A stretch of 64,000 nt of DNA from Pleurostoma richardsiae. Its lineage: Eukaryota > Ascomycota > Sordariomycetes > Calosphaeriales > Pleurostomataceae. Position 1 is the stretch's first letter; every line of letters starts with the position of its first letter. This document shows positions 1 to 9,772 of this stretch, piece by piece. The stretch lies in assembly GCA_030052745.1 (NCBI GenBank), contig JANBVO010000010.1, positions 1-64,000 of the forward strand, read 5' to 3'. Position numbers and translations under genes: made by a program. The notes below the pieces were generated by a model. That model saw nothing but the letters and a program-made list of their open reading frames with translations, searched no databases and was not told the DNA's origin.

Positions 1-749
1 CTGAGGCTGACTCGACCTCGAGAGGCTACCAATCACGCAGGCATGACTGAATCTCGGTCGTACTGAAAGATACGACATCCAGCCCCATAAGGCTGTCGAT
101 CCCATCGTATCAGAGGCGGTGTCCTGCGTAGAACGCTGCTAGGCTACTTGGATTGATGTGTAGCTTCTCGGAGAGGTCCGTTGTATGCCTAGATGCTGCT
201 GATCTGACCAGGGGCGCATGGCCGAGCAACGTTGCCCTCGCCAGCGTGGGACCACTCGGATGTCGGCACGTCCTGGCACTGACCGGCAATGGGGCCAGAA
301 TACGAACGCCAAGAGCGAAAGATGACGCTGTTTCAAGAGGTCACAGCCGCACGGCAGTCATACTGCTTATTCTGGGCGAAGATCTGGGGTAATAGGCTAA
401 CGTCCTTGGGGCTGACATGTCAAGCCGCTGCTCCGGCCGCTGTGCACGTGGATGGGAGACGGGAGGCCCGGCTCCTCCAGAACTCTACTGGGTGTCGGAA
501 CAGGATGGGTAATCACAGAGAGGACAATTGACAGCTCTGCCTTGCCAAAGGAGCATTCAGATGCCTCCCAACGAGGATTAAAAGCACAGGGGAGCCAGGC
601 AGGAACAGCACCGTCGAAGTAAAAGGGTTTCAGGAGATCAACGACACCACTCACGAGGAAATTAGGTGACGGTATTAGCATCAGTCATGCTTTATTGAGG
701 AGTTGACCCAAACTAAACAGTGGTCCCTCGGGAACACGAAGTTCGTAAC
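1..749. other. intergenic, 3' side of the G-patch gene
   Basis: No gene can be supported here. Short open frames exist on both strands, but none has a recognisable family signal, a credible codon pattern or splice-linked continuation. The right part probably carries the 3' untranslated region of the G-patch gene that ends at 750. Confidence 0.5.
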
Positions 750-3590
750 CTACAACAGCAACGTCATCAGCCTGTTCCAATCCTCTTCTTCACCCGCAAA
801 CTCCTGCGCGCCATCCTTAGTCTGCACATAGAGCTTGTCCCCCTTGAAGTACCCCAGGACACCTCCCTTGCCGTCTGCACGCGCGGTAATACGATACAAC
901 GGGCCCTCGGTGTGGACCTTCTTCCGCTCGGGTATGAATTGTAGGTCATTCTCCTGGCACCAGTCTTCGACCACATCCCGGAAGGAGGCCTTCTTCTCCG
1001 GTTCCGTGATGACAGGCACTGCGTGAGCGGGGCGTTGCTGCTTATGACGCTGGCTCTCTTTCTTGGTTTCGAGCGCCGGCCCCTTCTTCGGCGGTGCAAG
1101 CTGCGTCTTGGCGTCTTCGCCGAGGGTTATCGCCTCGTCGATCATGGCTGTGCCCCTGTCAAACTCGGCGACGATAGACGGCAACTCTCTGATTTCAGGC
1201 GGCAGAACCTGTTCCTGCCACCACTCGAACCACTGTCCGATCTCTTCGTAATTCGGGTCCTCCATTATAAGCCACTGGTAGAGCACATCGTGCCACATCG
1301 GGAAGACATCGGCCACGATGACTTCAGCAATCATAGACGGCGATACGAGGTCCAACCAATCGAAGATGCCCGTGAGCATGGGCAGGTACGGCTCCTGGCC
1401 GCTCGGGTCGACGCGGAAGTTCTTCCGCAGGTAGTGGGCCATGCTGGGTAAGACGTGGTTCATGACGAGAGGATGCCACTGGTCGCTCGCCCTACTCGGG
1501 CGCAAGATATCTTTCCACTGTTTGAGGCCGGGAATGACACCGCGGTCGAACTCCCAGACATCGATGAGCTGTCTGAACTTCCTCTTCACGTCGGCGACGA
1601 GACCCGTCGCGCTCTTCGGGTCAAGGTGGTGATGAGGAAGATACTGCAGCCACGGAAACAACCAGAGATGGGGCAGGTTTTGGTGCTTCTTCCTCTTCGG
1701 CTCCCATTTGGCGACCGCTTCATCGAGCTTGCGGATGATGTCCTGCTCGAGGAGCTGCGCTCGAATGAAGCCAGGCAGGAGTGGGTTCCACGCCTCGAAC
1801 ACCGCAAGCAGCTTGTCTGAATCTCGAACATTCCATTCACGAACGGCTCGGGATACCTGTGGCAGCCAGAGTTTGTACATCATGGCTTCGTACGGGGAAG
1901 CAACCGAACGTCGGTGGTGTTTCACCGAACCGTCCAGGCCAAGCATACCCCTGATCGATTGCAGATCCGCAGCAAAGCGCGGGTTTGGATCCTCCAACGG
2001 GTCCCAGGCCTGGAGGTACTCCTTGAATAGGGGGTGAATGGCGGCCACAGTGATAGCAGTCACCTCATCCCTCATGGCCTGGACGACTAGGTCGGTAATT
2101 GAGTCATTGGCTTTTCGCAGGAGAGATATAGCCCGGTCCCAACGCTGATCCAGTGTACTTCCGTCGTCTAACGACGAGTTGATATCGGCAAGCTCATTAA
2201 AGATATTCGCAGTAGCCTGGTGGGAATCGAGTCCGGTTTGTAGCTCGTCCAACTCCTGCCGCTCTTGCTGCAGTTGTAGCTCGGCAAATGCCTTTCGTTC
2301 CTGTAAGCCTTGCCATTCCTCCAGGATCGCCATGAAATCGTTTTGTGCTCGCCTGACCAGCTTTCGCGACTCGGCCTGCTCCACCGTTTCGGCTGTTGCA
2401 CCGCTCGTTGGTGTCATCAAACCAGAGGACGAGGTGAGCATCTTTTTGCCGGGACCCGACAGGTCCAATATCGGTGTGAACGCATCAGGGATGTTCAGCC
2501 CAGGGGCGGCTTTTTTGACCTCATCTAGGGTCATGTACTTGGGCTTCTGACGACGAGGTGTGGTTGCTCCACTATCGCCTCCGCTGCTCAGCCTGCCTGC
2601 GAGGGATCTCCTTTTTCGGGCAGCCTTCTTCTTCTTCTCTTCCTCGTCCGAATCGATAATAGTCTCCCCGCGTAGCTTTGCTTGCCTCTTCTCCTCCTGT
2701 CGTTCCTGTTCCGTCTTCTCCTTCACAGCCCCAAGGCCGATGTTCTGTGGCCGCAGGTTTGCCTCGATGATAACGTTTCGGCCCTGACCTTCTTTTCCCA
2801 GACCTTGGCCCTCCACATAACCCATCTTTGCCATCATGCGTGCGCCGAAGGACCCTGCGTTGATCTTGGGCTTCCCAGACTTGCCGGCCTTGGCGCCGGA
2901 GAATGCGCTTGGCCTCGATATCTGAGGTGTCGGTGTCGGTTCGTCCCGAACTTTGAGAACGGGGTCGTTGGCCGAGGAGGGGGTGAACGCTTGGCCGAGC
3001 GGTGTCGCCACGTCATATCTCGTCTTCATGGCAGGCTTCGACGGCGTGCTCGCAAGATGCGGCGGCATTTGCTGTCGGGTCGGAGGCGCCCATCCAAGAC
3101 CGATACCACCAGAGGGCGCGCCGAACCCCAGGCCAACGCCACCCATATCTTCATCATCCTCGTCCTCTTCGTCTTCGTCTTCGTCCGCTACATGGGCCTT
3201 CATTGTGCCAGGCTCACTAGGCTCGTCACGCTCATGTTCGTTTCCATCTCCCTGCTCGCCGTCATTGCCGTCTTCGAGCTCCTCTGAGTCACTAGCTTTC
3301 TTCCCCTGCGAGACGAAACTGACGCCCTTGTTCCGCAGCGTCTTGCGCTTCCACCGCTGACCCGGCCGCTCATCTTCACTCTCAGAACCGAAGATACCCA
3401 GAGCGGCGCTTTCCTTGGCGTCGCGACCGGTCCTGCGGCGCTTTCTGGGGTTGAAATCGGCGAATTCGTTCGCGGTCGGATCGGTGGACGGCATCAGCAG
3501 GTCGTCGTCGTCCTCGCCGTCCTCGTCAGACGAGGAGTACTCGGCTGCAAAGGACTTCATCTTCGAGGGGTCGAACCTGGCTCGATCCAT
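750..3590 (-). CDS. TFIP11/Ntr1-type G-patch splicing factor
   Basis: A single uninterrupted 946-aa frame. The first ~160 residues are acidic and basic low-complexity sequence with Ser-Asp/Glu clusters, typical of the TFIP11/tuftelin-interacting N-terminal region. A G-patch lies at about residues 245-291 (Gly-rich core GYVEGQGLGKEGQG). A Lys/Arg-rich linker follows, and residues ~400-760 match the GC-rich-sequence DNA-binding-factor-like domain that always follows the G-patch in this family. Known role of the family (yeast Ntr1/Spp382, human TFIP11): its G-patch activates the DEAH helicase Prp43 to release the lariat intron and disassemble the spliceosome, in the nucleus. Length and domain order are normal. 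The start at 3590 is favoured because MDRARFDPSKMKSF opens the usual acidic N-terminus. The neighbouring gelsolin gene lies upstream on the same strand. Function rests on domain similarity only. Confidence 0.9.
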   Translation of the reverse strand: MDRARFDPSKMKSFAAEYSSSDEDGEDDDDLLMPSTDPTANEFADFNPRKRRRTGRDAKESAALGIFGSESEDERPGQRWKRKTLRNKGVSFVSQGKKASDSEELEDGNDGEQGDGNEHERDEPSEPGTMKAHVADEDEDEEDEDDEDMGGVGLGFGAPSGGIGLGWAPPTRQQMPPHLASTPSKPAMKTRYDVATPLGQAFTPSSANDPVLKVRDEPTPTPQISRPSAFSGAKAGKSGKPKINAGSFGARMMAKMGYVEGQGLGKEGQGRNVIIEANLRPQNIGLGAVKEKTEQERQEEKRQAKLRGETIIDSDEEEKKKKAARKRRSLAGRLSSGGDSGATTPRRQKPKYMTLDEVKKAAPGLNIPDAFTPILDLSGPGKKMLTSSSGLMTPTSGATAETVEQAESRKLVRRAQNDFMAILEEWQGLQERKAFAELQLQQERQELDELQTGLDSHQATANIFNELADINSSLDDGSTLDQRWDRAISLLRKANDSITDLVVQAMRDEVTAITVAAIHPLFKEYLQAWDPLEDPNPRFAADLQSIRGMLGLDGSVKHHRRSVASPYEAMMYKLWLPQVSRAVREWNVRDSDKLLAVFEAWNPLLPGFIRAQLLEQDIIRKLDEAVAKWEPKRKKHQNLPHLWLFPWLQYLPHHHLDPKSATGLVADVKRKFRQLIDVWEFDRGVIPGLKQWKDILRPSRASDQWHPLVMNHVLPSMAHYLRKNFRVDPSGQEPYLPMLTGIFDWLDLVSPSMIAEVIVADVFPMWHDVLYQWLIMEDPNYEEIGQWFEWWQEQVLPPEIRELPSIVAEFDRGTAMIDEAITLGEDAKTQLAPPKKGPALETKKESQRHKQQRPAHAVPVITEPEKKASFRDVVEDWCQENDLQFIPERKKVHTEGPLYRITARADGKGGVLGYFKGDKLYVQTKDGAQEFAGEEEDWNRLMTLLL

Positions 3591-3973
3591 CGTGGGACCA
3601 AACGTGGTGCTAATCGCGCACGGCGGCCTTGAACTTGTGAAAGATGGTGGCGACTGGTGTTGAACAACTGGAGCTTTGAAATTCCGTGCTAAGCAGCGAC
3701 GCGCTTATCTCTTATCAGCACGTGGATACCGTCACACCTCACGTAGGTACCTTAGGTATGTACCTAAGCTACATAGATACCTGTCGTCTTACGTAATCAA
3801 CCGCTCGGGTGCCGGTCTTGCGACGCCATTCACAGCTTGAGGTAACAATTAGATACCGCAGGCAGGTGGGATACACATCAGGACAGGTAGATGGTCGGGG
3901 TGTGACATGCCGGCGCTCAAGGAAGAGCGCGTGTAGACCCTCAATTCTATCTATTCCGTGCATATGCACACTT
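3591..3973. other. intergenic, upstream of the G-patch gene
   Basis: 383 bases between the start of the G-patch gene and the stop of the gelsolin-like gene, both on the minus strand. It must hold the G-patch promoter and the gelsolin 3' end. The only structure I see is a run of AGGTA/TACCT words with one perfect palindrome, listed separately. Confidence 0.6.
3751..3768. repeat. perfect inverted repeat, 8-bp arms
   Basis: CTTAGGTA-TG-TACCTAAG reads the same on both strands apart from the 2-base centre. Further TAGGTA/TACCT words flank it. It lies about 170 bases upstream of the G-patch protein start, so it could be a palindromic operator or only a simple AGGTA-rich tract. No factor is known to me for it. 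Confidence 0.6.
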
Positions 3974-5173
3974 CTACACAGAGATGGCTCTCGTGAATGC
4001 AGGGCTCTCACTCCCCTCGAGGACCTTTGCGATGGGGATCAGATACGCATCTTCGTCGCCCTCTTGCTGCTGCAAGCGACGGACGTAAGCCTGAGCCACC
4101 TTGAGCCATGACGCCTTCTCTGCCCGGCTGGATTGGAGCCCTTGCCACACCCAGACCTCCCTCTCACCGTCGTCGAGGATGAAGACGTCGCTGCCGTCCA
4201 GATCAGCCTTGGAGACGGCGGCTCCTTCACTGGCCAGCTCGAACGACAACATTCCCGACGCGTCGCTCAGCCTGAACAGCCGCCGCGGACGGGCGCCTCG
4301 GCTCCTCGCCGTCAATCTATCTGATGTGGATGCTACCGGTCTCGAGTGTCTGAAGGTCTCCGGGCCGCCGGCTTCCTCGCCGCCGAGCATACGGACAATG
4401 ACGTGGGACCTCGACTCGTTCTGAGACAAGACCTCGACGTCGACATGCTTGGCGATGGTCATGTCGTGGACCACTTGCGCCGCCTTCGCTTTCTCCATCG
4501 GGCTGCACTTGCTCCCCTGCCAGACCCAGATCTTGTCGCCCTTGTCCAGCACGAAGACGTCCTCCTCGTCCAGGCTTTCCCACGTCGGCTCCACCTCCAC
4601 GACCACGACCGAGCCGCTCGCGTGCTTGGACACCCGCAGGAGCGTCGTGATCGGTTCTCCCTCCTCCCGCTCCACGTGCCGGAATCCTGAGCGCACGCCC
4701 CCACTCCGGACCTCAAGCCGCGGGAACAGGCTCACAAATTCGTCTGAAGGGCATTGCTGTAGCTCCCGGTGCTGCACAGCCGCCCCGCCCAGGAACTCGT
4801 CCAGCTCCACTGTCTTGTACGCCGCGGTGCCCGCCTCGTCCTGCGAGGTGTGGGCGCCCAGCCAGAAAAAGACGTCGTGTGCCAGCTTCTCCTGCTCGCC
4901 CGCGGTCCCGACCTTGCGCGAGCGCAGCACAATGAAACTATCGCCGTCGTAGAACCTGCCGTACTGCTCTCGAGGCCATGCCACCACCTCAAAGTCCTCG
5001 ATGCGCCAGACGAACAGGCCCGGGGCGACGCCCACGCGGCCATCGTTCCATGCCGGCTCGGAGGCGGCGGAGGCGTGCTTAACCTTGTGGTCGATGTTGC
5101 TGCCGATGAGCTCGACGTTACTGTCCTTGATGTCGTATTCCTTCAGGTGGACGAGGCCAGCGTGAGGCGCCAT
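3974..5173 (-). CDS. gelsolin-repeat actin-binding protein (severin/fragmin-like)
   Basis: A 399-aa protein when started at MAPHAGLVHLKEYD. The same frame stays open to an upstream ATG at 5365, which would add 64 low-complexity residues. I prefer 5173 because the sequence from there on is family-like. Three gelsolin-like repeats can be seen: the first around VWRIEDFEVV...YDGDSFIVL...VFFWLGAHTSQDEAG, the second around DVFVLDKGDKIWVWQG, the third around DVFILDDGEREVWVWQG. There is no villin headpiece. The family (severin, fragmin, gelsolin) severs and caps actin filaments in a Ca2+-dependent way in the cytoplasm, and three repeats is the severin/fragmin size. The repeat order and the paired D-G-D/W-V-W-Q-G signatures make the family call safe. 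Activity in this fungus is inferred. Confidence 0.85.
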   Translation of the reverse strand: MAPHAGLVHLKEYDIKDSNVELIGSNIDHKVKHASAASEPAWNDGRVGVAPGLFVWRIEDFEVVAWPREQYGRFYDGDSFIVLRSRKVGTAGEQEKLAHDVFFWLGAHTSQDEAGTAAYKTVELDEFLGGAAVQHRELQQCPSDEFVSLFPRLEVRSGGVRSGFRHVEREEGEPITTLLRVSKHASGSVVVVEVEPTWESLDEEDVFVLDKGDKIWVWQGSKCSPMEKAKAAQVVHDMTIAKHVDVEVLSQNESRSHVIVRMLGGEEAGGPETFRHSRPVASTSDRLTARSRGARPRRLFRLSDASGMLSFELASEGAAVSKADLDGSDVFILDDGEREVWVWQGLQSSRAEKASWLKVAQAYVRRLQQQEGDEDAYLIPIAKVLEGSESPAFTRAISV

Positions 5174-5575
5174 GGTGAAATATGAGCGTGACTCGGCGAG
5201 CAGGTCTCTTAGACTCGATCTTTCAGTGATATCCTTGGCCGCCAAGTTACCGATGAGTCTCTGACTGAGTACTCTAAGTCGAGACGAGAGCTGAGTGTTG
5301 TGAGGATGGGGCGTCGTGGCCGTGGGGCTCTTATGCGGGGATGGTGTTTCAGGAGTGCCCCTCATTCTTCAAACCGCATCTTCAGTCGTGTAGGCCACTT
5401 CACTTGCACCATCACAAGGATGTAAACACCACTCATACGCAATGTCAGAATCTCCCGGTAAGTGACAAGGCGTAAGAGCATCAACCAAGGTTATTTAATA
5501 GATGTGCCGTCGTCGGCATAGACCATTTTGTTAGAGCAGTTCCTCTTTCACTGTATCGTATCGTATCTACATATA

Positions 5576-7249
5576 TCAACATAGATCGCACCACCTGTGC
5601 ATCCAGCGCAGCGCATCCATCACCTTCGCCTCATCCGCCCTCGTCCTACAAAGCAGCCATCTCGCATCCGTCGACGTGCTACCCGATGGATGCCTCCCTA
5701 GCAGCGTCCGTCCATGCACCATGGCGTACATCAGACCTGCGACTCCCGTCCACTCCGCTTCCTCCACCTCATCCCGGAGGTGGTACCCCTCGAACAGCCG
5801 CTTCTTCCGGGCATCGTCCTCCTCCCGTGTCGGCATCACCAGCGGCTCCATCGGGCCGATCCCCACAGACTTGAGCGTCGCGCCATCGCCGCACCGCGCC
5901 TGCACCACCCGGTCCAGCAGGGCTTCCAGCTCCGCCTCCGAGCCGACTTCCCATGACTCGTCTGCCCCGCGGTGGTGACCCGCGCACTCCCCACCCTCCT
6001 TGCACATGCGCCACGCGCTGTCTGCCTTCTGGTGGTAGGTGTGGAACGCCCGCAGCGGCAGGTTCCACGCCCGGATGCTCTTGAGCGGGCACGTCCGCCT
6101 CGAGACCCTGTCCTCCGCCGTGCCCAGCCGCTTCCCCTTGCACGCCTCACACACCCCGCCCGTGCCCATCCCCTCCGGAAACGGCCGGTAGACCTCCGCG
6201 AGGTCCAGCGCGTGCACGTACGGGTGCTCGGCCGGCTCTAGCTCTAGGTGGGCCGCAATCTGCATGTGCAGCTCGGGCGGCAGGCGAGCCGCCGTCGCCG
6301 CGAGCCCGAGGCGCCGCTGCTCGCGCATCTTAGCCCGCGCCGCGACCCTGCGCGCGTCGAGCACGAACTGCCGCGACCGCCGCAGCGCCGGCCGGCCCCG
6401 CCAGGTCTGCTGGCCCGAGCCGTCGGCGTCGGTGAGGCTGTAGCTGTAGTACCCGCGGACCGGCCCGTCGGAGCCGAACTCCTCCATGATCAGCACGCGC
6501 TGGTCCTCGCCGGGGCCTTCCGGCCCGGATGCGGGCGCGTAGCACCACCCGCGCGCGTCCGGGTGCCGCTGGCGCGGCGCCGTGTCGCCGTCCTCGCGGA
6601 CCCAGACGCGGCGGCCCTGGACGCCGTTGGCGGGGGTCGCGTCGGACGGCCGCGTGATGCAGGCGGCGCGGGCGCGGCTAGCGTTCTCTTCCTCCGCGGT
6701 CTGGAAATGGCCGTGTTCGGGATTGTCGCATGAGGCCTCTCGCTTCTGCACCTGGTAGTCTGCGAAGACCCAGGGGAGGTCGTCGTGGCGCCCGCCGGCC
6801 TTCCACAGCCGGCCCAGGCGCACCAGCAGGGCGTCGTCCAGGGCGGTGAGGAAGTTGAGGCGCAGGGCGATGGGCGCGGCGCTGGACGGGTGAGCGGAGA
6901 ATGTACTGGGGAGGTGGTGCTGGTTTAGGAAGCCCGCAGCGAGGTAGAGCAGCATACGTGCGGACAGGAAGTCGCCGTGTGGGTGGATGAGGGTGAATCG
7001 CTCGATGGGGTCCATGAAGCTCGTCCATGCGGCCATCATCGTCTTGTCTGACGCCGAGACCTGGCCGCCATATTCCGAGAGGTCACTAATGCGGGTGTAG
7101 AGCTCCGCAAGGGCCTCCTTGGTATCCTCGTCTGGCAGATCTGCACCATTTTGCTGTTTGCTGGCAATCAGAGACTCAAGCTTCGTGGTCAACTGCTCGT
7201 TGTCCTTTACGACGCTCTGGAAGGACAGCTTGAATCTTGGAGCCCTCAT
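5576..7249 (-). CDS. uncharacterised 557-aa protein with F-box-like segment and Cys-rich C-terminus
   Basis: One open frame of 557 aa with no intron; I do not recognise the family. Visible features are a helical N-terminal third (Leu/Ala-rich, no signal peptide); a central Arg/Gly/Pro-rich segment (residues ~190-290); a short stretch ARLPPELHMQIAAHLELE that resembles the start of an F-box (LPxEL...I..hL); then scattered CEACKGK, CPLKS, MCKEGGECAGHH and a terminal WCDLC, which could bind metal. The C-terminal ~90 residues are rich in Trp, Glu and Arg. The whole gene has strong GC bias at third codon positions, so it is probably truly coded on this strand even though long mirror frames exist opposite it. 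Function unknown; an F-box adaptor is only a weak possibility. Confidence 0.7.
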   Translation of the reverse strand: MRAPRFKLSFQSVVKDNEQLTTKLESLIASKQQNGADLPDEDTKEALAELYTRISDLSEYGGQVSASDKTMMAAWTSFMDPIERFTLIHPHGDFLSARMLLYLAAGFLNQHHLPSTFSAHPSSAAPIALRLNFLTALDDALLVRLGRLWKAGGRHDDLPWVFADYQVQKREASCDNPEHGHFQTAEEENASRARAACITRPSDATPANGVQGRRVWVREDGDTAPRQRHPDARGWCYAPASGPEGPGEDQRVLIMEEFGSDGPVRGYYSYSLTDADGSGQQTWRGRPALRRSRQFVLDARRVAARAKMREQRRLGLAATAARLPPELHMQIAAHLELEPAEHPYVHALDLAEVYRPFPEGMGTGGVCEACKGKRLGTAEDRVSRRTCPLKSIRAWNLPLRAFHTYHQKADSAWRMCKEGGECAGHHRGADESWEVGSEAELEALLDRVVQARCGDGATLKSVGIGPMEPLVMPTREEDDARKKRLFEGYHLRDEVEEAEWTGVAGLMYAMVHGRTLLGRHPSGSTSTDARWLLCRTRADEAKVMDALRWMHRWCDLC

Positions 7250-8164
7250 ATCGCCAGATCACGTACGTGATGATCCTTACGTAGGCAAATCTGCTCGCTT
7301 TTGCATGAGCACTTAGACTTACATGAAATGGATCACGGCCGACAGACAGAGTGCTTGGCAGGGTGCAGATCGTCAATTGAAGTTTTAAATACACCATCCC
7401 TGCAAGGGGCGCGCGGCTGCGCCGTAAGCTAGCAAGGCACCAACAAGCACCGGCGCTGTCGCCTAAAGAGGGGAGGAGGGCTTGCGCCGTGGTATCATGC
7501 TACGGCATTGTGTTATCACAAGCGCGCGACACCCGTTCGATCGGATCCATACACAGTAGAGGACAAAGGCACGAAGCCCAGATGGGGTTCGTGCTTGTGC
7601 GTAAACAGTGCAGCGACATCCCACATGGGTCTCTCTTCACCCAAGCTCATGGTCCGACGCAGACAGACACACACTGTCCAGACTAGACAGCTCCTCGAGC
7701 GCAACAAGGCGGCGGCAATATAGTCATCGGCATCGTAAACTCCTCGCTCATTCGACATCGACATGGGGTACCTATCTGTTGTGGCTTGTTGGTTTAAGGC
7801 CCCAAGAATGTCCGCTCATCAATCTAGAGTCTCAGCATTTGCCAAGGGCGTGGAGCGACGCTGTGATGTCTATGCTAGTTCACTGGGTGCCTTGACGCCA
7901 ATCTATGCGATATGCTGAACTGGAAGAGTCTTCGGACAGAGATCTGTAGGCCCCACGACTTCTCGTTCTCCTAAGGCCCTGCACCACTGCCTCGGAATCC
8001 ACGATGTCGAAGGGCTGTAGTCGCCGACGTTTGAGGGCGGGCCGGCCGGCCGAAGGTGCAGCATGTAGCAAGCTCGTGGCGGCCAATCGTAGTACGAATC
8101 ATGCTGCTCCAAGCCAGGAAGGCGGCATTTGCTTGTCTCGTTCTCTTATTGGGTTCATCATTCC
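7250..8164. other. intergenic between the 557-aa gene and PAC1
   Basis: 915 bases that hold the promoter of the 557-aa gene and the 3' untranslated region of PAC1. Both genes are on the minus strand. The small open frames here show no family signal. No RNA gene or repeat was seen. Confidence 0.5.
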
Positions 8165-9772
8165 TCAGTTCGCAAAGATGCGGACGTTGAAGTCCACACT
8201 GCCCGTGGCAATCACACACCGGATCTGGACATCCCTCGGCGGTGCTGCAGCGCCCTTCTTTGGCGTCCCTGCCCCATTCGCCGCCCCTCCGTTCTGTCCA
8301 TCGGCGACCGAGCCGTTGGCGGGCGCGGGAGCCTCCTTGACGATGCTGGGCGCCCACCGCAGACAGCTGATGAAGTGGTCGTGCGACTCGGCCAGCGTCC
8401 GCACGCACTTTCCCTCCTGACTGAGGTCCCAGCAGCGCAGCGACTTGTCGTCGCTGACGCTGAGGAGATACTTCCCGCCCGGGTGGAACGCGAGCGCGCG
8501 AACCCAGTTGTCGTGTCCGACGAGAGTCTTGATACACGTTCCTCGAGCGTCCCATAGCCGGATTGTCTTGTCCCGGCTGCCCGTCGCCATGTACTCGGCC
8601 GTCGACCCGGCGGGCGGCGCCTTCTTGACACCGGCGAGCTGTGCAAGATGCGGGTATGCCGCGGGTGGCGCGATGGCGCAGCACTCGATAGTATGCTCAT
8701 GGCCGATCAATGTGAGCTTATTCTCTGGGTTGGAAGTAGAAATGTCCCAGAGACGGGCGGTTTGATCGTTGCCGGCGGAGAGAAGGAACCTGCCATCGGG
8801 AGAGGGGTCGACGTCACGCACCCAGTCGGCGTGGCCCCGCAGCGTCTTCACACAGTATCCCGTGCTGACGTCCCATATCCGCAGCGTTTTGTCTCGACTG
8901 GCAGACACCAAGAGATTGCCCGACGCCGGCGCACCTGCGGCTCCGGACGGGATGAATCGAACAGCGGAGATACTATGATCGTGACCGGGCAGGGTTCGAA
9001 TGTTCTTGTAGTCGTCTGCGGGGTCCCATAGCTTGATCGTCAGGTCGTTGGAGCAGCTAGCAAGCAGGGTACCTCCTCGCGGGCCGCCAAAATCGACGTC
9101 GAGTACGGCCTTGGTGTGGCCTTTTATTGTCCTTTCAAGTTCGCCCAATTCCCAATCCCATATCTTGATCGTGTAGTCTTCGGATCCGGATGCTAGAGAG
9201 GAAAATATGGGGTGGAAGGCGACGCATGTGATTGCCTCTCGATGCGACACGAGCGTGTGTCTAGGGGGGGCCTTTGGAAGCCAGCTTTGGGGGTCTTGAT
9301 TCCTTCTTGACAGAGAGGTGGGGGTGGCATTGTCGAGTTCGGACTGAAGGGCGGCATTTCTCGACTCGAGGTCCATAATCTGTCGGCAGCACAAAACACC
9401 CGTCAGTCGCTGCTCAGCCTCCGAAGACAACCTCCAAAAAGCAGCCGGGGATCAGGCACCTTCTTCTGCAGACGCACGACACTCGTCCACTTCTTCTCCA
9501 GCAACCCCTCATATTTCCGGGCGGTCCCAGCATCGAAAGTGTCCTCACCGAGGTTCAGCTCTGCCCGTAATGCGGCGGCTGTGCTAGGCAGGTTGTTTGC
9601 GGCGAGGTATGCAATGATCGCCTTGTGCCTGCCGGGACCGCAGTCAGTTTCCAAGCTCTGGACCGCACCTCCTGCAACGCAGCGCCAGAAGCAAGACACG
9701 GACGAGACATAGATGCAAGGGTTTGTTGACGTACAGCTCCTCGGCCTGCCGGCTCGTCAATATTTGGCTCAT
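8165..9772 (-). CDS. PAC1: nuclear distribution protein PAC1 (LIS1 homologue)
   Basis: Three exons: 9735-9772, 9460-9628 and 8165-9379, giving 473 aa. The 38-nt first exon codes [13 protein letters not shown]. Its GTACGT donor joins the acceptor at 9629 so that the LisH motif continues as [17 protein letters not shown]. The second intron (9380-9459) restores [16 protein letters not shown], the family's coiled coil. A WD40 propeller of about seven repeats follows (e.g. [69 protein letters not shown]). LIS1/PAC1 binds dynein heavy chain, targets dynein to microtubule plus ends and is needed for nuclear movement in hyphae (nudF in Aspergillus). Length and architecture are complete. It is transcribed divergently from the Stu2-type gene. 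Confidence 0.95.

Noticed and set aside
6248-6733. 161-aa Arg/Val/Leu-rich frame, plus strand
   Set aside because: Mirror frame opposite the GC-rich 557-aa gene. High third-position GC keeps the opposite strand open.
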